Counted from the first letter of the stretch, positions 10,598 to 21,107 are shown. The stretch: DNA of 64,000 nt from Pseudomonas sp. Z8(2022) (GCF_025837155.1 NZ_CP107549.1:3720001-3784000); one strand, 5' to 3'. Numbers and translations: made by a program. Notes: generated from the sequence alone by a model not told the origin.

Positions 10598-10768
10598 AAT
10601 CGGCCGCACTGAAAAACCGGCATCTGCGTTGTTGCCCCAAGTTCCGCCAATGCTCATTGCCATTAGGCAACTGCGCTTGTCGGAGCCTGGGGCGCCTGGC
10701 ATCTACCGGCTTCATCGCGACCTGACACCGAGTCGCCAAGTTTTTGTAGCGGCCCGAAAGATTTGCGT

Positions 10769-10830
10769 CGTAGCCCGGATGAAATCCGGGGACACCCCAC
10801 TCAAAAGCCCCGGATTGCATCCGGGCTACG
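10769..10830 (+). repeat. REP-type inverted pair, family A (GTAGCCCGGAT)
   Basis: CGTAGCCCGGATGAAATCC at the left and GGATTGCATCCGGGCTACG at the right form facing copies of one palindromic unit. The same unit occurs at 17542-17594 and 37984-38044. It ends 15 bases before purD. Confidence 0.85.
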
Positions 10831-10845
10831 GTCAGGAGAAACCCC

Positions 10846-12135
10846 ATGAACGTACTGATCATCGGCAGCGGCGGTCGTGAACACGCCCTGGCCTGGAAAG
10901 TGGCGCAGGACAAGCGCGTCGAGAAGGTCTTCGTCGCCCCGGGCAACGCCGGCACCGCCGTCGAAGCCAAGTGCGAGAACGTGGCCATCGACGTACTGGA
11001 CATCGAAGCGCTGGCCGACTTCGCCGAGAAGAACGTGCAGCTGACCATCGTCGGCCCGGAAGCGCCACTGGTCAAAGGCGTGGTCGACCTGTTTCGCGCA
11101 CGCAAGCTGGACATCTTCGGCCCCACCGCCGCCGCCGCCCAGCTGGAAGGTTCCAAGGCCTTCACCAAGGACTTCCTGGCCCGTCACAAGATCCCCACCG
11201 CCGACTACCAGAACTTCACCGAGATCGAGCCGGCGCTGGCCTACCTGCGCGAGAAAGGTGCTCCGATCGTGATCAAGGCCGACGGCCTGGCCGCGGGCAA
11301 GGGCGTGATCGTCGCCATGACCCTGCAGGAAGCCGAAGACGCCGTGCGCGACATGCTCGCCGGCAATGCCTTCGGTGATGCCGGTTCGCGCGTGGTGATC
11401 GAGGAGTTCCTCGACGGCGAGGAAGCGTCCTTCATTGTCATGGTCGACGGCGAGAACGTGCTGCCGATGGCCACCAGCCAGGATCACAAGCGCGTCGGCG
11501 ACGGCGACAGCGGCCCGAATACCGGCGGCATGGGCGCGTACTCTCCGGCACCGGTGGTCACCGCCGAAGTGCACAAGCGCGTGATGGATGAAGTCATCTA
11601 CCCGACCGTGCGCGGCATGGCCAGCGAAGGCAACGTCTACACCGGCTTCCTCTATGCCGGCCTGATGATCGACAAATCCGGCGCGCCCAAGGTCATCGAG
11701 TTCAACTGCCGCTTCGGCGACCCGGAAACCCAGCCGATCATGTGCCGCCTGGAAAGCTCTCTGGTGCTGCTGATCGAGGCCGCGCTGGCCAAGGCGCTGG
11801 ACAAGGTCGAGGCGACCTGGGACCCGCGTCCGACCGTGGGCGTGGTGCTGGCCGCCGGCGGCTACCCGGGCGACTACGCCAAGGGTGACGTGATCGAAGG
11901 CCTGGATGACGCCGCCAAGCTCGACGGCAAGGTGTTCCACGCCGGCACCGCACTGAAGGACGGCGAGATCGTCACCGCCGGCGGCCGCGTGCTGTGCGCC
12001 ACCGCCATCGGTGCCAGCGTCGCCGATGCCCAGCAGCAGGCCTACCGCCTGGCCGAGAAGATTCGCTGGAACGGCATGTTCCACCGCAACGACATCGGCT
12101 ACCGGGCCATTGCCCGCGAGCGCGGCGAGAGCTGA
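10846..12135 (+). CDS. purD: Phosphoribosylamine-glycine ligase
   Basis: 429 aa. PurD joins glycine to phosphoribosylamine using ATP, step two of purine synthesis. N-terminal [18 protein letters not shown] is diagnostic. The ATP-grasp region has [15 protein letters not shown], and substrate motifs [12 protein letters not shown] and [12 protein letters not shown] are present. It starts after CAGGAGAAACCCC at the end of the REP element. Order purH-purD-retS is the pseudomonad order. Confidence 0.97.
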   Translation: MNVLIIGSGGREHALAWKVAQDKRVEKVFVAPGNAGTAVEAKCENVAIDVLDIEALADFAEKNVQLTIVGPEAPLVKGVVDLFRARKLDIFGPTAAAAQLEGSKAFTKDFLARHKIPTADYQNFTEIEPALAYLREKGAPIVIKADGLAAGKGVIVAMTLQEAEDAVRDMLAGNAFGDAGSRVVIEEFLDGEEASFIVMVDGENVLPMATSQDHKRVGDGDSGPNTGGMGAYSPAPVVTAEVHKRVMDEVIYPTVRGMASEGNVYTGFLYAGLMIDKSGAPKVIEFNCRFGDPETQPIMCRLESSLVLLIEAALAKALDKVEATWDPRPTVGVVLAAGGYPGDYAKGDVIEGLDDAAKLDGKVFHAGTALKDGEIVTAGGRVLCATAIGASVADAQQQAYRLAEKIRWNGMFHRNDIGYRAIARERGES

Positions 12136-12238
12136 TAACCAGGGATTCGGTGCAGTTCGGCAAAAAAGCCGGCTTGCGGCTGGCATCAGGTGGCAAAAAT
12201 GCCTGGCTGCGCCGTATTCCCGCAGACAAATGCTTGGC

Positions 12239-12244
12239 TATAAT
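12239..12244 (+). promoter_or_regulatory. Candidate -10 element for retS
   Basis: A perfect TATAAT lies 28 bases before the retS start, in the 137-base gap after purD. No good -35 box is visible at 16-18 bases upstream. Confidence 0.45.
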
Positions 12245-12272
12245 CCGGCCACTCATTTAGAAGGACTTGCCC

Positions 12273-15059
12273 GTGCGCCGGCTCAGGATTGCCATCGGAC
12301 TACTCGCCAGTTTGCTGTTGCTTGGCCTTGCCCTGACAGCCAGTGCGACCTCTGCCCCGACAGGCGCGCATGGCTGGTCCTATCTGGTCGACGCCAGCGC
12401 CCGCCTGGGCCTCGAAGAGGTGCGGGCCCAGCGCCAGCAGTTCAAACCGCTGAGCAAGCAGTCCTTCACCTTCCCCCCCAGTGATCACGCCGTCTGGCTG
12501 CGTGCCGAACTGGCGCCGCAGCAGCAACCGGTCTGGCTGTGGATCTTCTCGCCCCGTGTGCAGTATCTCGACTACTACCTGCTGAGAGACGGCGAACTGG
12601 AGCAGAACCTGCATACCGGCGAGGCCATGCCGCTGGACACCCGGCCGCTGCCATCGCGCTTCTACCTGATGCCCCTGCCCAATGACGGCCAGGCCCGTGT
12701 CGCATATGTTCGCCTGACCTCCAACCATCCGCTGATGACTTGGTTCAAGGTCATGGACCAGACCGAACTGGTCAGCCTGGAAAAGCCCGCCTACCTCTAC
12801 GGCATGCTGTTCGGCGCGCTGCTGCTGCTGACGCTGTATAACCTCATCCGCTTCATCTACAGCCGCACCGCCAGCAGTCTGTGGCTGGCCGGGGTGAACA
12901 TCGGCCTGGCCGTGTGCTCGTCGGCCAACCTCGGCATCTTCGCCCAGTGGCTCCCCAGCCTGGGCTACAACCAGTCCCTGATCGCCGATCTTTCCGCACT
13001 GTTCGCCGCCTTCAGCGCCCTGGCCTTCGGCCTCAGCTTCATGCAGGGCACGCCGGTGCAGCACAGCGCGATCAATCGCCTGCTGCAGGGCAATGCGCTG
13101 CTGGTCCTGGCCTATGCCCTGTGCATCGCCGTCACCGGCCTGTTCTGGTACAGCTCGCTGGTCTACCTGCTGGTGGCCCTGAGCGCAATCAACCTGCTGC
13201 TGGTCAGCAGCCTGCACTGGCGCGCCGGTTACCAGCCGGCGCGGCTGATCACCATCGGCATGCTGGTGTTCAACCTCGGCTTCGGTTTCTTCGTACCGGT
13301 GCTGCTCGGTTTCGATCAGCTCAATCCGGGCTGGCTGGTGCTCGGCGTGTTCAGCGTTGCCACGCTGGCCGGTCTGATCCTCAGCGTGTCGCTGACCGAG
13401 CGCCAGCGGCAGATTCAGCACGACACCCTGAACGCAAGCACCGCCCTGGCCGCCAGCAGCGCGGAGCTGCGCGCCAAGGCCGAGTTCCTGGCGAAGATCA
13501 GTCACGAGATCCGCACGCCGATGAATGGGGTGCTGGGCATGACCGAACTGCTGCTGGGCACGCCGCTGTCGGCCAAACAGCGCGACTACGTGCAGACGAT
13601 TCACAGTTCGGGCAACGAGCTGCTTACCCTGATCAACGAAATTCTCGACATTTCCAAGCTGGAATCCGGGCAGATCGAACTGGACGACGTGCAGTTCGAC
13701 CTCAGCGCGCTGATCGAGGACTGCCTGGACATCTTCCGCGCCAAGGCCGAACAGCAGAAGGTAGAGCTGATCAGTTTCATCCAGCCGCAGGTGCCGCGGG
13801 TGATCAGCGGCGACCCTACGCGCCTGCGTCAGGCGCTGCTCAGTCTGCTGGACAACGCCTTCAAGCAGACCGACGAAGGCGAGATCCTGCTTGTCGTTGC
13901 ACTGGACAGCAGCAACGGTCAGCATCGCCTGCGCGTTGCCGTACAGGACAGCGGCCGCCCGCTGCAGCCGGAGGAGCGCGATGCGCTGCTCAACGCCGAG
14001 CTGCAGAGCCGTGACTTCCTCGCTGCCACGCAACTGGGCGGACGCCTTGGTCTGATCATCGCGCGTCAGCTGGTGCGCCTGATGGGCGGTGAATTCGGCA
14101 TCCAGGGCAGCGGCAACCAGGGCACCACCCTGTGGCTGAGCCTGCCGCTGGACGCGGCCCGGCTGGAACAGCCGGAAACCGATCTGGACAGCCCGCTGCA
14201 GGGCGCACGTCTGCTGGTGGTGGACGACAACGACACCTGCCGCAAGGTGCTGATGCAGCAGTGCAACGCCTGGGGCATGCAGGTCAGCGCCGTGCCGTCC
14301 GGCAAGGAGGCTCTGGCCCTGCTGCGCACCAAGGCTCATATGCGCGAGTACTTCGACGCGGTGCTGCTCGACCAGGACATGCCCGGCATGACCGGCATGC
14401 AGCTGGCCGCCAAGATCAAGGAAGACCCCAGCCTCAACCACGACATCCTGATCATCATGCTCACCGGCATCAGCAACGCGCCGAGCAAGGTGATCGCGCG
14501 CAACGCCGGGATCAAGCGCATCCTGGCCAAGCCGGTGGCTGGCTATACGCTCAAGACCACCCTGGCCGACGAACTGGCCCAGCGCCCCAACGACACCCCG
14601 GCCCAGGCCGCGCCAACACCGGTGAGCACGCCGCTGAACGTGCCGGCCGACTTCCGCATCCTGGTCGCCGAAGACAACAGCATCTCCACCAAGGTGATCC
14701 GCGGCATGCTCGGCAAGCTCAACCTCAAGCCGGACACCGCCAGCAACGGCGAGGAAGCCCTCAGCGCGATCAAGGCGCAGCCCTACGATCTGGTGCTGAT
14801 GGACTGCGAAATGCCGGTGCTCGATGGCTTCTCCGCCACCGAGCAGCTGCGCGCCTGGGAACAGAGCGAGAAGCGCCCGCGCACGCCGGTGGTGGCGCTG
14901 ACCGCGCATATTCTCAGCGAACACAAGGAACGCGCGCGTGCCGTGGGCATGGACGGCCATATGTCCAAACCGGTGGAACTGTCGCAATTGCGCGAGCTGA
15001 TCGAGCACTGGATCGCCGAACGCGAACTGCGCCGCCAGCGTGATGCACTGCCACACTGA
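12273..15059 (+). CDS. retS: RetS-like hybrid sensor kinase
   Basis: 928 aa. Domains in order: signal segment (about 1-25); periplasmic 7TMR-DISM extracellular domain (about 30-170); seven-helix DISM membrane region (about 180-385); HisKA with His411 in ISHEIRTPMNG; a HATPase-like region; two receiver domains with Asp700 (LLDQDMPG) and Asp844 (LMDCEMPV). In P. aeruginosa RetS restrains GacS signalling and switches between acute virulence and biofilm. The ATP-binding boxes look eroded (G1 reads DSGRPL, G2 reads GGRLGL), which fits a protein that acts by binding GacS. The GTG start is preferred over a TTG two codons earlier because of its spacing from AGAAGGA. Downstream of purD, as in PAO1. 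Confidence 0.92.
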   Translation: MRRLRIAIGLLASLLLLGLALTASATSAPTGAHGWSYLVDASARLGLEEVRAQRQQFKPLSKQSFTFPPSDHAVWLRAELAPQQQPVWLWIFSPRVQYLDYYLLRDGELEQNLHTGEAMPLDTRPLPSRFYLMPLPNDGQARVAYVRLTSNHPLMTWFKVMDQTELVSLEKPAYLYGMLFGALLLLTLYNLIRFIYSRTASSLWLAGVNIGLAVCSSANLGIFAQWLPSLGYNQSLIADLSALFAAFSALAFGLSFMQGTPVQHSAINRLLQGNALLVLAYALCIAVTGLFWYSSLVYLLVALSAINLLLVSSLHWRAGYQPARLITIGMLVFNLGFGFFVPVLLGFDQLNPGWLVLGVFSVATLAGLILSVSLTERQRQIQHDTLNASTALAASSAELRAKAEFLAKISHEIRTPMNGVLGMTELLLGTPLSAKQRDYVQTIHSSGNELLTLINEILDISKLESGQIELDDVQFDLSALIEDCLDIFRAKAEQQKVELISFIQPQVPRVISGDPTRLRQALLSLLDNAFKQTDEGEILLVVALDSSNGQHRLRVAVQDSGRPLQPEERDALLNAELQSRDFLAATQLGGRLGLIIARQLVRLMGGEFGIQGSGNQGTTLWLSLPLDAARLEQPETDLDSPLQGARLLVVDDNDTCRKVLMQQCNAWGMQVSAVPSGKEALALLRTKAHMREYFDAVLLDQDMPGMTGMQLAAKIKEDPSLNHDILIIMLTGISNAPSKVIARNAGIKRILAKPVAGYTLKTTLADELAQRPNDTPAQAAPTPVSTPLNVPADFRILVAEDNSISTKVIRGMLGKLNLKPDTASNGEEALSAIKAQPYDLVLMDCEMPVLDGFSATEQLRAWEQSEKRPRTPVVALTAHILSEHKERARAVGMDGHMSKPVELSQLRELIEHWIAERELRRQRDALPH

Positions 15060-15101
15060 TAACCTTCTTCACCTTATCTGCCTTTCTGCGAGCATGCCGC
15101 C

Positions 15102-15698
15102 ATGGCGTCCGAGTTGTTCAGCCTGTACCTGAAGATGCTGGTGCTCTACAGCCCCTTCTTCGTCCTCTCCTGCTTCATCAGCCTCAGCCGCGGCCACACG
15201 CTCAAGGAGCGCAAGCGCCTGGCCTGGAAGGTGGCGCTGGGCGTGCTGGTGGCGAGCATGCTGCTGTACCTGTTCGGCAAGCACATCTTCGTACTGTTCG
15301 GCATCACCATCGATGCCTTCCGTATCGGCGCCGGTTCGGTGCTGTTCATCTCGGCGCTGGGCATGGCTCAGGGCAAGTCGGCGGTGCAGAGCGACAACGT
15401 GCAGCAGGACGTGACCATCGTGCCGCTGACCATTCCCCTGACGGTCGGCCCCGGCACCATCGGCGCCCTGCTGGTAATGGGCGCCACTCAGCCACACTGG
15501 GACGACAAGCTGGTGGCGGTGGCGGCGATCTTCCTCGCCAGCCTCACCGTGGGTCTGGTGCTGTACCTGTCCAACCAGTTCGAGCGCCTGCTTGGCGACC
15601 AGGGTCTGCAGATCGTCAGCCGTCTGATGGGCCTGTTCGTCTGCGCCCTGGCGGCGCAGATCATATTCACCGGGGTGAAAAACTACCTCGTCCCCTAG
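15102..15698 (+). CDS. MarC-family integral membrane protein
   Basis: 198 aa with about six hydrophobic segments. The family signature is seen in LTIPLTVGPGTIGALLVMG and in the ERKRLAWKVAL loop. MarC/UPF0056 proteins were once linked to multiple antibiotic resistance, but their transport role is not established. It starts 42 bases after retS in the same direction and may share its transcript. Confidence 0.88.
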   Translation: MASELFSLYLKMLVLYSPFFVLSCFISLSRGHTLKERKRLAWKVALGVLVASMLLYLFGKHIFVLFGITIDAFRIGAGSVLFISALGMAQGKSAVQSDNVQQDVTIVPLTIPLTVGPGTIGALLVMGATQPHWDDKLVAVAAIFLASLTVGLVLYLSNQFERLLGDQGLQIVSRLMGLFVCALAAQIIFTGVKNYLVP

Positions 15699-15785
15699 GG
15701 TTGCCACCCATCTGGCAGCGCTGTTTGGCCAGATCCTCTCGCCGCCCCACGGCAGAACATCCGCCTGCCCTGCGCACGCCGATGC

Positions 15786-15800
15786 GCACCTCATTGGTGC
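15786..15800 (+). promoter_or_regulatory. NtrC-type enhancer site upstream of urtA
   Basis: GCACCTCATTGGTGC fits the NtrC dyad GCAC-N7-GTGC, and an A follows as in the full TGCAC...GTGCA form. It is about 184 bases before the -24 element at 15984, a distance compatible with activation by DNA looping. Confidence 0.6.
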
Positions 15801-15982
15801 ACACACCATCGCCCCCGCCTCGACTCAATAGAGCCTCAGCATCTTCCTCGCGCCCTGACCGCAGCAGCGCCGTGCGCGCCCTGCAGCGCGGTATCCGGCG
15901 CGTTTCCGGATGGCCGATCCTGCCCCGGCCGAGGCATTCGCCGGCGCCGCAGGGATGGAATTGCTGACCGACAGCCCAGAAA

Positions 15983-15998
15983 GGGCACAGCAATTGCT
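15983..15998 (+). promoter_or_regulatory. Sigma-54 (-24/-12) promoter of urtABCDE
   Basis: GGGCACAGCAATTGCT places the invariant GG (15984-15985) and GC (15996-15997) exactly ten bases apart, and matches the consensus TGGCAC-N5-TTGCW at all but the first base. Transcription would start near 16009. Confidence 0.7.
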
Positions 15999-16169
15999 CA
16001 AGAGCCATATAGAGGTCAGCAAGGCAGAGGTGCATTCGATCACCCTGCACAGGCTGTACGGCGCTCGCCAGCACCTGGAGCCAAGACCGGTACAACCGGG
16101 ACATGACCTTCACGCATGACCAATAACAACGCTGTCCGCTTAATCACATCCGTGAATGGAGATCGCACC

Positions 16170-17435
16170 ATGCAACGTCGAAGTCTGATCAAGGCCTTTA
16201 CCCTTTCCGCGTCCATCGCCGCCATGGGCCTGTCCTGGTCCATTCAGGCCGCCGAAACCATCAAGGTCGGCATCCTCCACTCGCTGTCCGGCACCATGGC
16301 CATTTCCGAAACCTCGTTGAAAGACATGGCGCTGATGACCATCGACGAGATCAACGCCAAGGGTGGCGTGCTCGGCAAGCAACTGGAGCCGGTGGTGGTC
16401 GACCCCGCCTCGAACTGGCCGCTGTTCGCCGAACGCGGCCGTCAGTTGCTGACCCAGGACAAGGTCGCGGTGACCTTCGGCTGCTGGACCAGCGTATCGC
16501 GCAAATCCGTGCTGCCGGTCTATGAAGAGCTCAACGGCCTGCTGTTCTACCCGGTGCAGTACGAAGGCGAAGAGATGTCGCCGAATGTGTTCTATACCGG
16601 TGCAGCGCCAAACCAGCAGGCCATCCCGGCGGTGGAGTACCTGCTCAGCGAAGACGGCGGCGCGGCCAAGCGCTTCTTCCTGCTCGGCACCGACTATGTC
16701 TACCCGCGCACCACCAACAAGATTCTGCGCGCCTTCCTGCACAGCAAGGGCATCGCCGACAAGGACATCGAAGAGGTCTACACCCCCTTCGGCCACAGCG
16801 ACTATCAAACCATCGTCGCCAACATCAAGAAGTTCGCCGCCGGCGGCAAGACCGCGGTGGTCTCCACCGTCAACGGTGACTCCAACGTGCCGTTCTACAA
16901 GGAACTGGCCAACCAGGGCCTGGACGCCACCGAAGTGCCGGTAGTGGCCTTCTCCGTGGGTGAAGAAGAACTGCGCGGCATCGACACCAAACCGCTGGTC
17001 GGCCACCTGGCGGCGTGGAACTACTTCCAGTCCGTTGAGAACCCGGTCAACGAGAAGTTCGTCGCCGACTGGAAGGCCTACGCCAAGGCCAAGAAGCTGC
17101 CGAACGCCGACACCGTGGTGACCAACGACCCGATGGAAGCCACCTACGTCGGTATCCACATGTGGGCCCAGGCCGTCGAGAAGGCCGGCACCACCGATGT
17201 GGACAAGGTGCGCGAAGCCATGGCCGGCCAGGAATTCGCGGCGCCGAGCGGCTTCACCCTGAAGATGGACGAGAAGAACCACCACCTGCACAAGCCGGTG
17301 ATGATCGGCGAGATCCAGGAAGACGGTCAGTTCTCCGTGGTCTGGGAAACCGAAGGCCCGATCCGTGCTCAGCCGTGGAGTCCCTTCATCGAAGGCAACG
17401 ACAAGAAAGCCGATACCCCGGTGAAGTCGAACTGA
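16170..17435 (+). CDS. urtA: Urea ABC transporter, substrate-binding protein UrtA
   Basis: 421 aa. Periplasmic binding protein of the branched-chain amino acid class that captures urea. A twin-arginine-like start (MQRRSLIKAF) leads a signal peptide cleaved near AAET at about residue 27. The mature part has the UrtA hallmarks KVGILHSLSGTMAISE, CWTSVSRKSVLPVYEE and PVQYEGEEMSPNVFY. An upstream in-frame ATG at 16116 would place the signal peptide inside the protein and is rejected. First gene of the urt operon, behind a sigma-54 promoter. Confidence 0.95.
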   Translation: MQRRSLIKAFTLSASIAAMGLSWSIQAAETIKVGILHSLSGTMAISETSLKDMALMTIDEINAKGGVLGKQLEPVVVDPASNWPLFAERGRQLLTQDKVAVTFGCWTSVSRKSVLPVYEELNGLLFYPVQYEGEEMSPNVFYTGAAPNQQAIPAVEYLLSEDGGAAKRFFLLGTDYVYPRTTNKILRAFLHSKGIADKDIEEVYTPFGHSDYQTIVANIKKFAAGGKTAVVSTVNGDSNVPFYKELANQGLDATEVPVVAFSVGEEELRGIDTKPLVGHLAAWNYFQSVENPVNEKFVADWKAYAKAKKLPNADTVVTNDPMEATYVGIHMWAQAVEKAGTTDVDKVREAMAGQEFAAPSGFTLKMDEKNHHLHKPVMIGEIQEDGQFSVVWETEGPIRAQPWSPFIEGNDKKADTPVKSN

Positions 17436-17498
17436 GGCAAAGCCCCTCTCCCACAAGCGGCAAGCACAGCTCGTCATGGGTTGCCGTGCCGCTTGTCT

Positions 17499-17524
17499 CC
17501 CCTCTCCCGCTTGCGGGAGAGGGG
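17499..17524 (+). repeat. 12-bp perfect hairpin between urtA and urtB (family C)
   Basis: CCCCTCTCCCGC pairs with GCGGGAGAGGGG across a TT loop. The related motif CTCTCCC is found nearby at 17445 and again at 21122-21145. No T run follows. It may stabilise the urtA message or dampen expression of the genes behind it. Confidence 0.7.
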
Positions 17525-17541
17525 CTGGGGGAGAGGGTTGC

Positions 17542-17594
17542 CGTAGCCCGGATGCAATCCGGGAAAGCACGTCCCGGAGCGCATCCGGGCTACG
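17542..17594 (+). repeat. REP-type inverted pair, family A
   Basis: CGTAGCCCGGATGCAATCC faces GCGCATCCGGGCTACG. It ends 14 bases before the urtB start, so it lies inside the urt operon. Confidence 0.85.
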
Positions 17595-17608
17595 CCAAGG
17601 ACACCCTT

Positions 17609-19177
17609 ATGCCCACTGCCCTTACCCGAATTCTTCTGAGCCTGCTGCTGTTGCTGCCACTGGCCGCCAGCGCTGGCGATGCCGACGACTTCGTCGCCGC
17701 CAACCCTGGCAAGCAGGCCTCACTGCTGCAGGACTGGGCCGCAGCGCCCAGCCCCGAACGCATACCACTGTTGCAGGCTCTGCAGCAGGGCCGCGTCGGC
17801 AGCGATACCGACAAGCGCGCCTTCATCGAACAGGATGGCGCCTGGCAGGCTGCCGATGGCCAAGCCCAGGCCAATGGCACACCGCGCAAACTGCGTCTGA
17901 ACAACCGCCTGCGCGGCCTGGTCGGCGTTGCCGTGGCCGGCCATCAGTTGCTCGACAGGGATGCAGCCATACGCCTCGGCGCCGCCAGACAACTGCAGCG
18001 CAACACGCCGGCGGCACTGCTGCCGCTGCTGGAAAGCCGTCTGAGCCTCGAGGCCGACGAGAACGTCCGCGACGCCGTCACCCTGGCTCTGGCCAACCTG
18101 CAACTGGCCGATGCCAACCCGGCCGTACGCCTGGCCGCCGTAGAGCGCCTGGGCAAGACCGGCGACCCGCTCGCACGCACCCGCCTGCAGACACTGCTCG
18201 ACGGCGACGAAAGCGATGACGCGGTACGCACTGCGGCGCAGAAGAGCCTGGCCCAGGTGAAGAACAAGCTGCTGATCGGCGAGGTGCTCGGCCAGGCCTT
18301 CAGCGGTCTGTCCCTCGGTTCGATCCTGCTGCTGGCCGCCCTCGGACTGGCCATCACCTTCGGCCTGCTCGGGGTGATCAACATGGCCCATGGCGAGATG
18401 CTGATGCTCGGCGCCTACACCACCTACGTGGTGCAACTGGCCTTCCAGAAGCTCGCCCCCGGCTACCTCGCCCTCTACCCGCTGGCCGCCCTGCCGATTG
18501 CCTTCGTGGTCACCGCCTGCATCGGCATGGCCTTGGAGCGCACGGTGATCCGCCATCTCTACGGTCGCCCGCTGGAAACCCTGCTGGCCACCTGGGGCAT
18601 CAGCCTGATCCTGATCCAGCTGGTACGCGTCACCTTCGGCGCGCAGAACGTCGAAGTGGCCAACCCGGCCTGGCTGTCCGGCGGCGTGCAGGTGCTGCCG
18701 AACCTGGTGCTGCCGTACAACCGCATCGTCATCATCGGTTTCGCCCTGTTTGTCGTGGCCCTGACATGGTTGCTGCTGAACAAGACGCGCCTGGGCCTGA
18801 ACGTGCGTGCAGTGACGCAGAACCGCAACATGGCCGCCTGCTGCGGCGTGCCCACCGGCCGCGTGGACATGCTCGCCTTCGGTCTGGGCTCGGGGATCGC
18901 CGGCCTCGGTGGCGTGGCCCTGAGCCAGATCGGCAACGTCGGCCCGGATCTCGGCCAGAGCTACATCATCGATTCCTTCCTGGTGGTAGTGCTCGGCGGT
19001 GTCGGCCAGTTGGCCGGTAGCGTGCTGGCCGCCTTCGGCCTCGGCGTGGTGAACAAGTTCCTCGAGCCACAGATCGGCGCCGTGCTGGGCAAGATCCTGA
19101 TCCTCGCGCTGATCATCCTGTTCATCCAGAAACGCCCGCAAGGCCTGTTCGCACTGAAAGGAAGGGTGATCGACTGA
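17609..19177 (+). CDS. urtB: Urea ABC transporter permease UrtB
   Basis: 522 aa. Unlike LivH, it starts with a signal peptide (about 1-22) and a periplasmic domain of some 200 residues whose helical repeats resemble HEAT units (DAAIRLGAARQLQ, NPAVRLAAVERLG, DAVRTAAQKSLAQV). The membrane domain follows from about residue 225 with GLAITFGLLGVINMAHGEMLMLGAY and the LivH-type GSGIAGLGGVAL loop. This long N-terminus is usual for UrtB. The ATG at 17609 follows CCAAGGACACCC. Its stop overlaps the urtC start. Confidence 0.94.
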   Translation: MPTALTRILLSLLLLLPLAASAGDADDFVAANPGKQASLLQDWAAAPSPERIPLLQALQQGRVGSDTDKRAFIEQDGAWQAADGQAQANGTPRKLRLNNRLRGLVGVAVAGHQLLDRDAAIRLGAARQLQRNTPAALLPLLESRLSLEADENVRDAVTLALANLQLADANPAVRLAAVERLGKTGDPLARTRLQTLLDGDESDDAVRTAAQKSLAQVKNKLLIGEVLGQAFSGLSLGSILLLAALGLAITFGLLGVINMAHGEMLMLGAYTTYVVQLAFQKLAPGYLALYPLAALPIAFVVTACIGMALERTVIRHLYGRPLETLLATWGISLILIQLVRVTFGAQNVEVANPAWLSGGVQVLPNLVLPYNRIVIIGFALFVVALTWLLLNKTRLGLNVRAVTQNRNMAACCGVPTGRVDMLAFGLGSGIAGLGGVALSQIGNVGPDLGQSYIIDSFLVVVLGGVGQLAGSVLAAFGLGVVNKFLEPQIGAVLGKILILALIILFIQKRPQGLFALKGRVID

Positions 19178-20264
19178 TGACCATGCCACTGAATCAAACC
19201 GTTCTCGCCCGCGCCAGCGCCAAGCTCGGTCCACGAGTCTCGCTGGCCATCGGCCTGCTGGTGCTGGCGATCCTCGTCGCCATGCCGCTGCTGCACCTGC
19301 TGCCGGCCGATCATGCCCTATATGTCTCGGCCTACAGCCTGACCTTGGTGGGCAAGATCCTCTGCTACTGCATCGTCGCCCTGGCACTGGATCTGGTCTG
19401 GGGCTACGCCGGCATGCTCTCGCTCGGCCACGGCCTGTTCTTCGCCCTCGGTGGCTATGCCATGGGCATGTACCTGATGCGTCAGTCAGCAGGCGACGGC
19501 CTGCCGGCGTTCATGGGCTTCCTCGCCTGGACCGAGCTGCCCTGGTACTGGTACGGCACCTCCAGCTTCCTCTGGTCACTGTGCCTGGTGGTACTGGCGC
19601 CGGGTCTGCTGGCCCTGGTGTTCGGCTTCTTCGCCTTCCGCTCGCGGATCAAGGGTGTGTACTTCTCGATCATGACCCAGGCGCTGACCTTCGCCGGCAT
19701 GCTGCTGTTCTTCCGCAACGAGACCGGTTTCGGCGGCAACAACGGCTTTACCGGGTTCACCCGCATCCTCGGTTTCGACATCACCGCGCAGGGCACCCGC
19801 GCCGCGCTGTTCCTGGCCACCGTGGTGTTGCTGGTGGGCAGCCTGTACCTGGGATTCTGCCTGGCACGCAGCAAGTTCGGTCGTGTACTCACCGCCCTGC
19901 GTGATGCCGAGAACCGCCTGATGTTCTGCGGCTACGACCCGCGCGGCTACAAGCTGTTCATCTGGGTATTGAGCGCAGTGCTGTGCGGCCTGGCCGGTGC
20001 GCTGTACGTGCCCCAGGTAGGCATCATCAACCCCAGCGAAATGGCCCCGACGCAGTCCATCGAGGCCGCTGTGTGGGTCGCTCTGGGTGGCCGCGGCACG
20101 CTGATCGGCCCGCTGCTCGGCGCCGGCCTGGTCAACGGCATGAAGAGCTGGTTCACCGTGGCCTTCCCCGAATACTGGCTGTTCGCCCTGGGCGCGCTGT
20201 TCATCGTCGTCACCCTATACCTGCCCAGAGGCGTGGTGGGACTGCTGAAGAAGGACAAGGAACA

Positions 20265-20268
<4 letters not shown>
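19177..20268 (+). CDS. urtC: Urea ABC transporter permease UrtC
   Basis: 363 aa, LivM-like, with about nine membrane segments. Conserved blocks include DLVWGYAGMLSLGHGLFFALGGYAMGMYL, split here by the period-typical glycine clusters, and ENRLMFCGYDPRGYKL, the EAA-like loop that contacts the ATPases. Its ATG overlaps the urtB stop, and its own stop overlaps the urtD ATG (ATGA), so the set is translationally coupled. Confidence 0.95.

Positions 20269-21107
<839 letters not shown>

Larger units (their letters stand above)
15699..16169 (+). other. Intergenic region upstream of urtA (471 bases)
   Basis: No convincing gene. Short open frames here are Arg/Pro-rich shadows without family features. 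It carries a GCAC-N7-GTGC dyad and a -24/-12 promoter, listed separately. Another dyad, TGGTG-N4-CACCA, starts at about 15795 and overlaps the first. The transcript leader from the predicted start (about 16009) to urtA would be about 160 bases. Confidence 0.7.

Noticed and set aside
10769..10830. CRISPR or transposon ends
   Set aside because: The repeats are short dispersed palindromes without regular spacers, cas genes or a transposase.
12300..15056. 918-codon open frame opposite retS
   Set aside because: Low-complexity His/Gln/Ala/Val text typical of antisense frames; the plus strand encodes a complete hybrid kinase.
15701..15967. Open frame of 88 codons before urtA
   Set aside because: Composition is Arg/Pro/Ser-rich with no family motif, no ribosome site, and it overlaps a sigma-54 promoter region.
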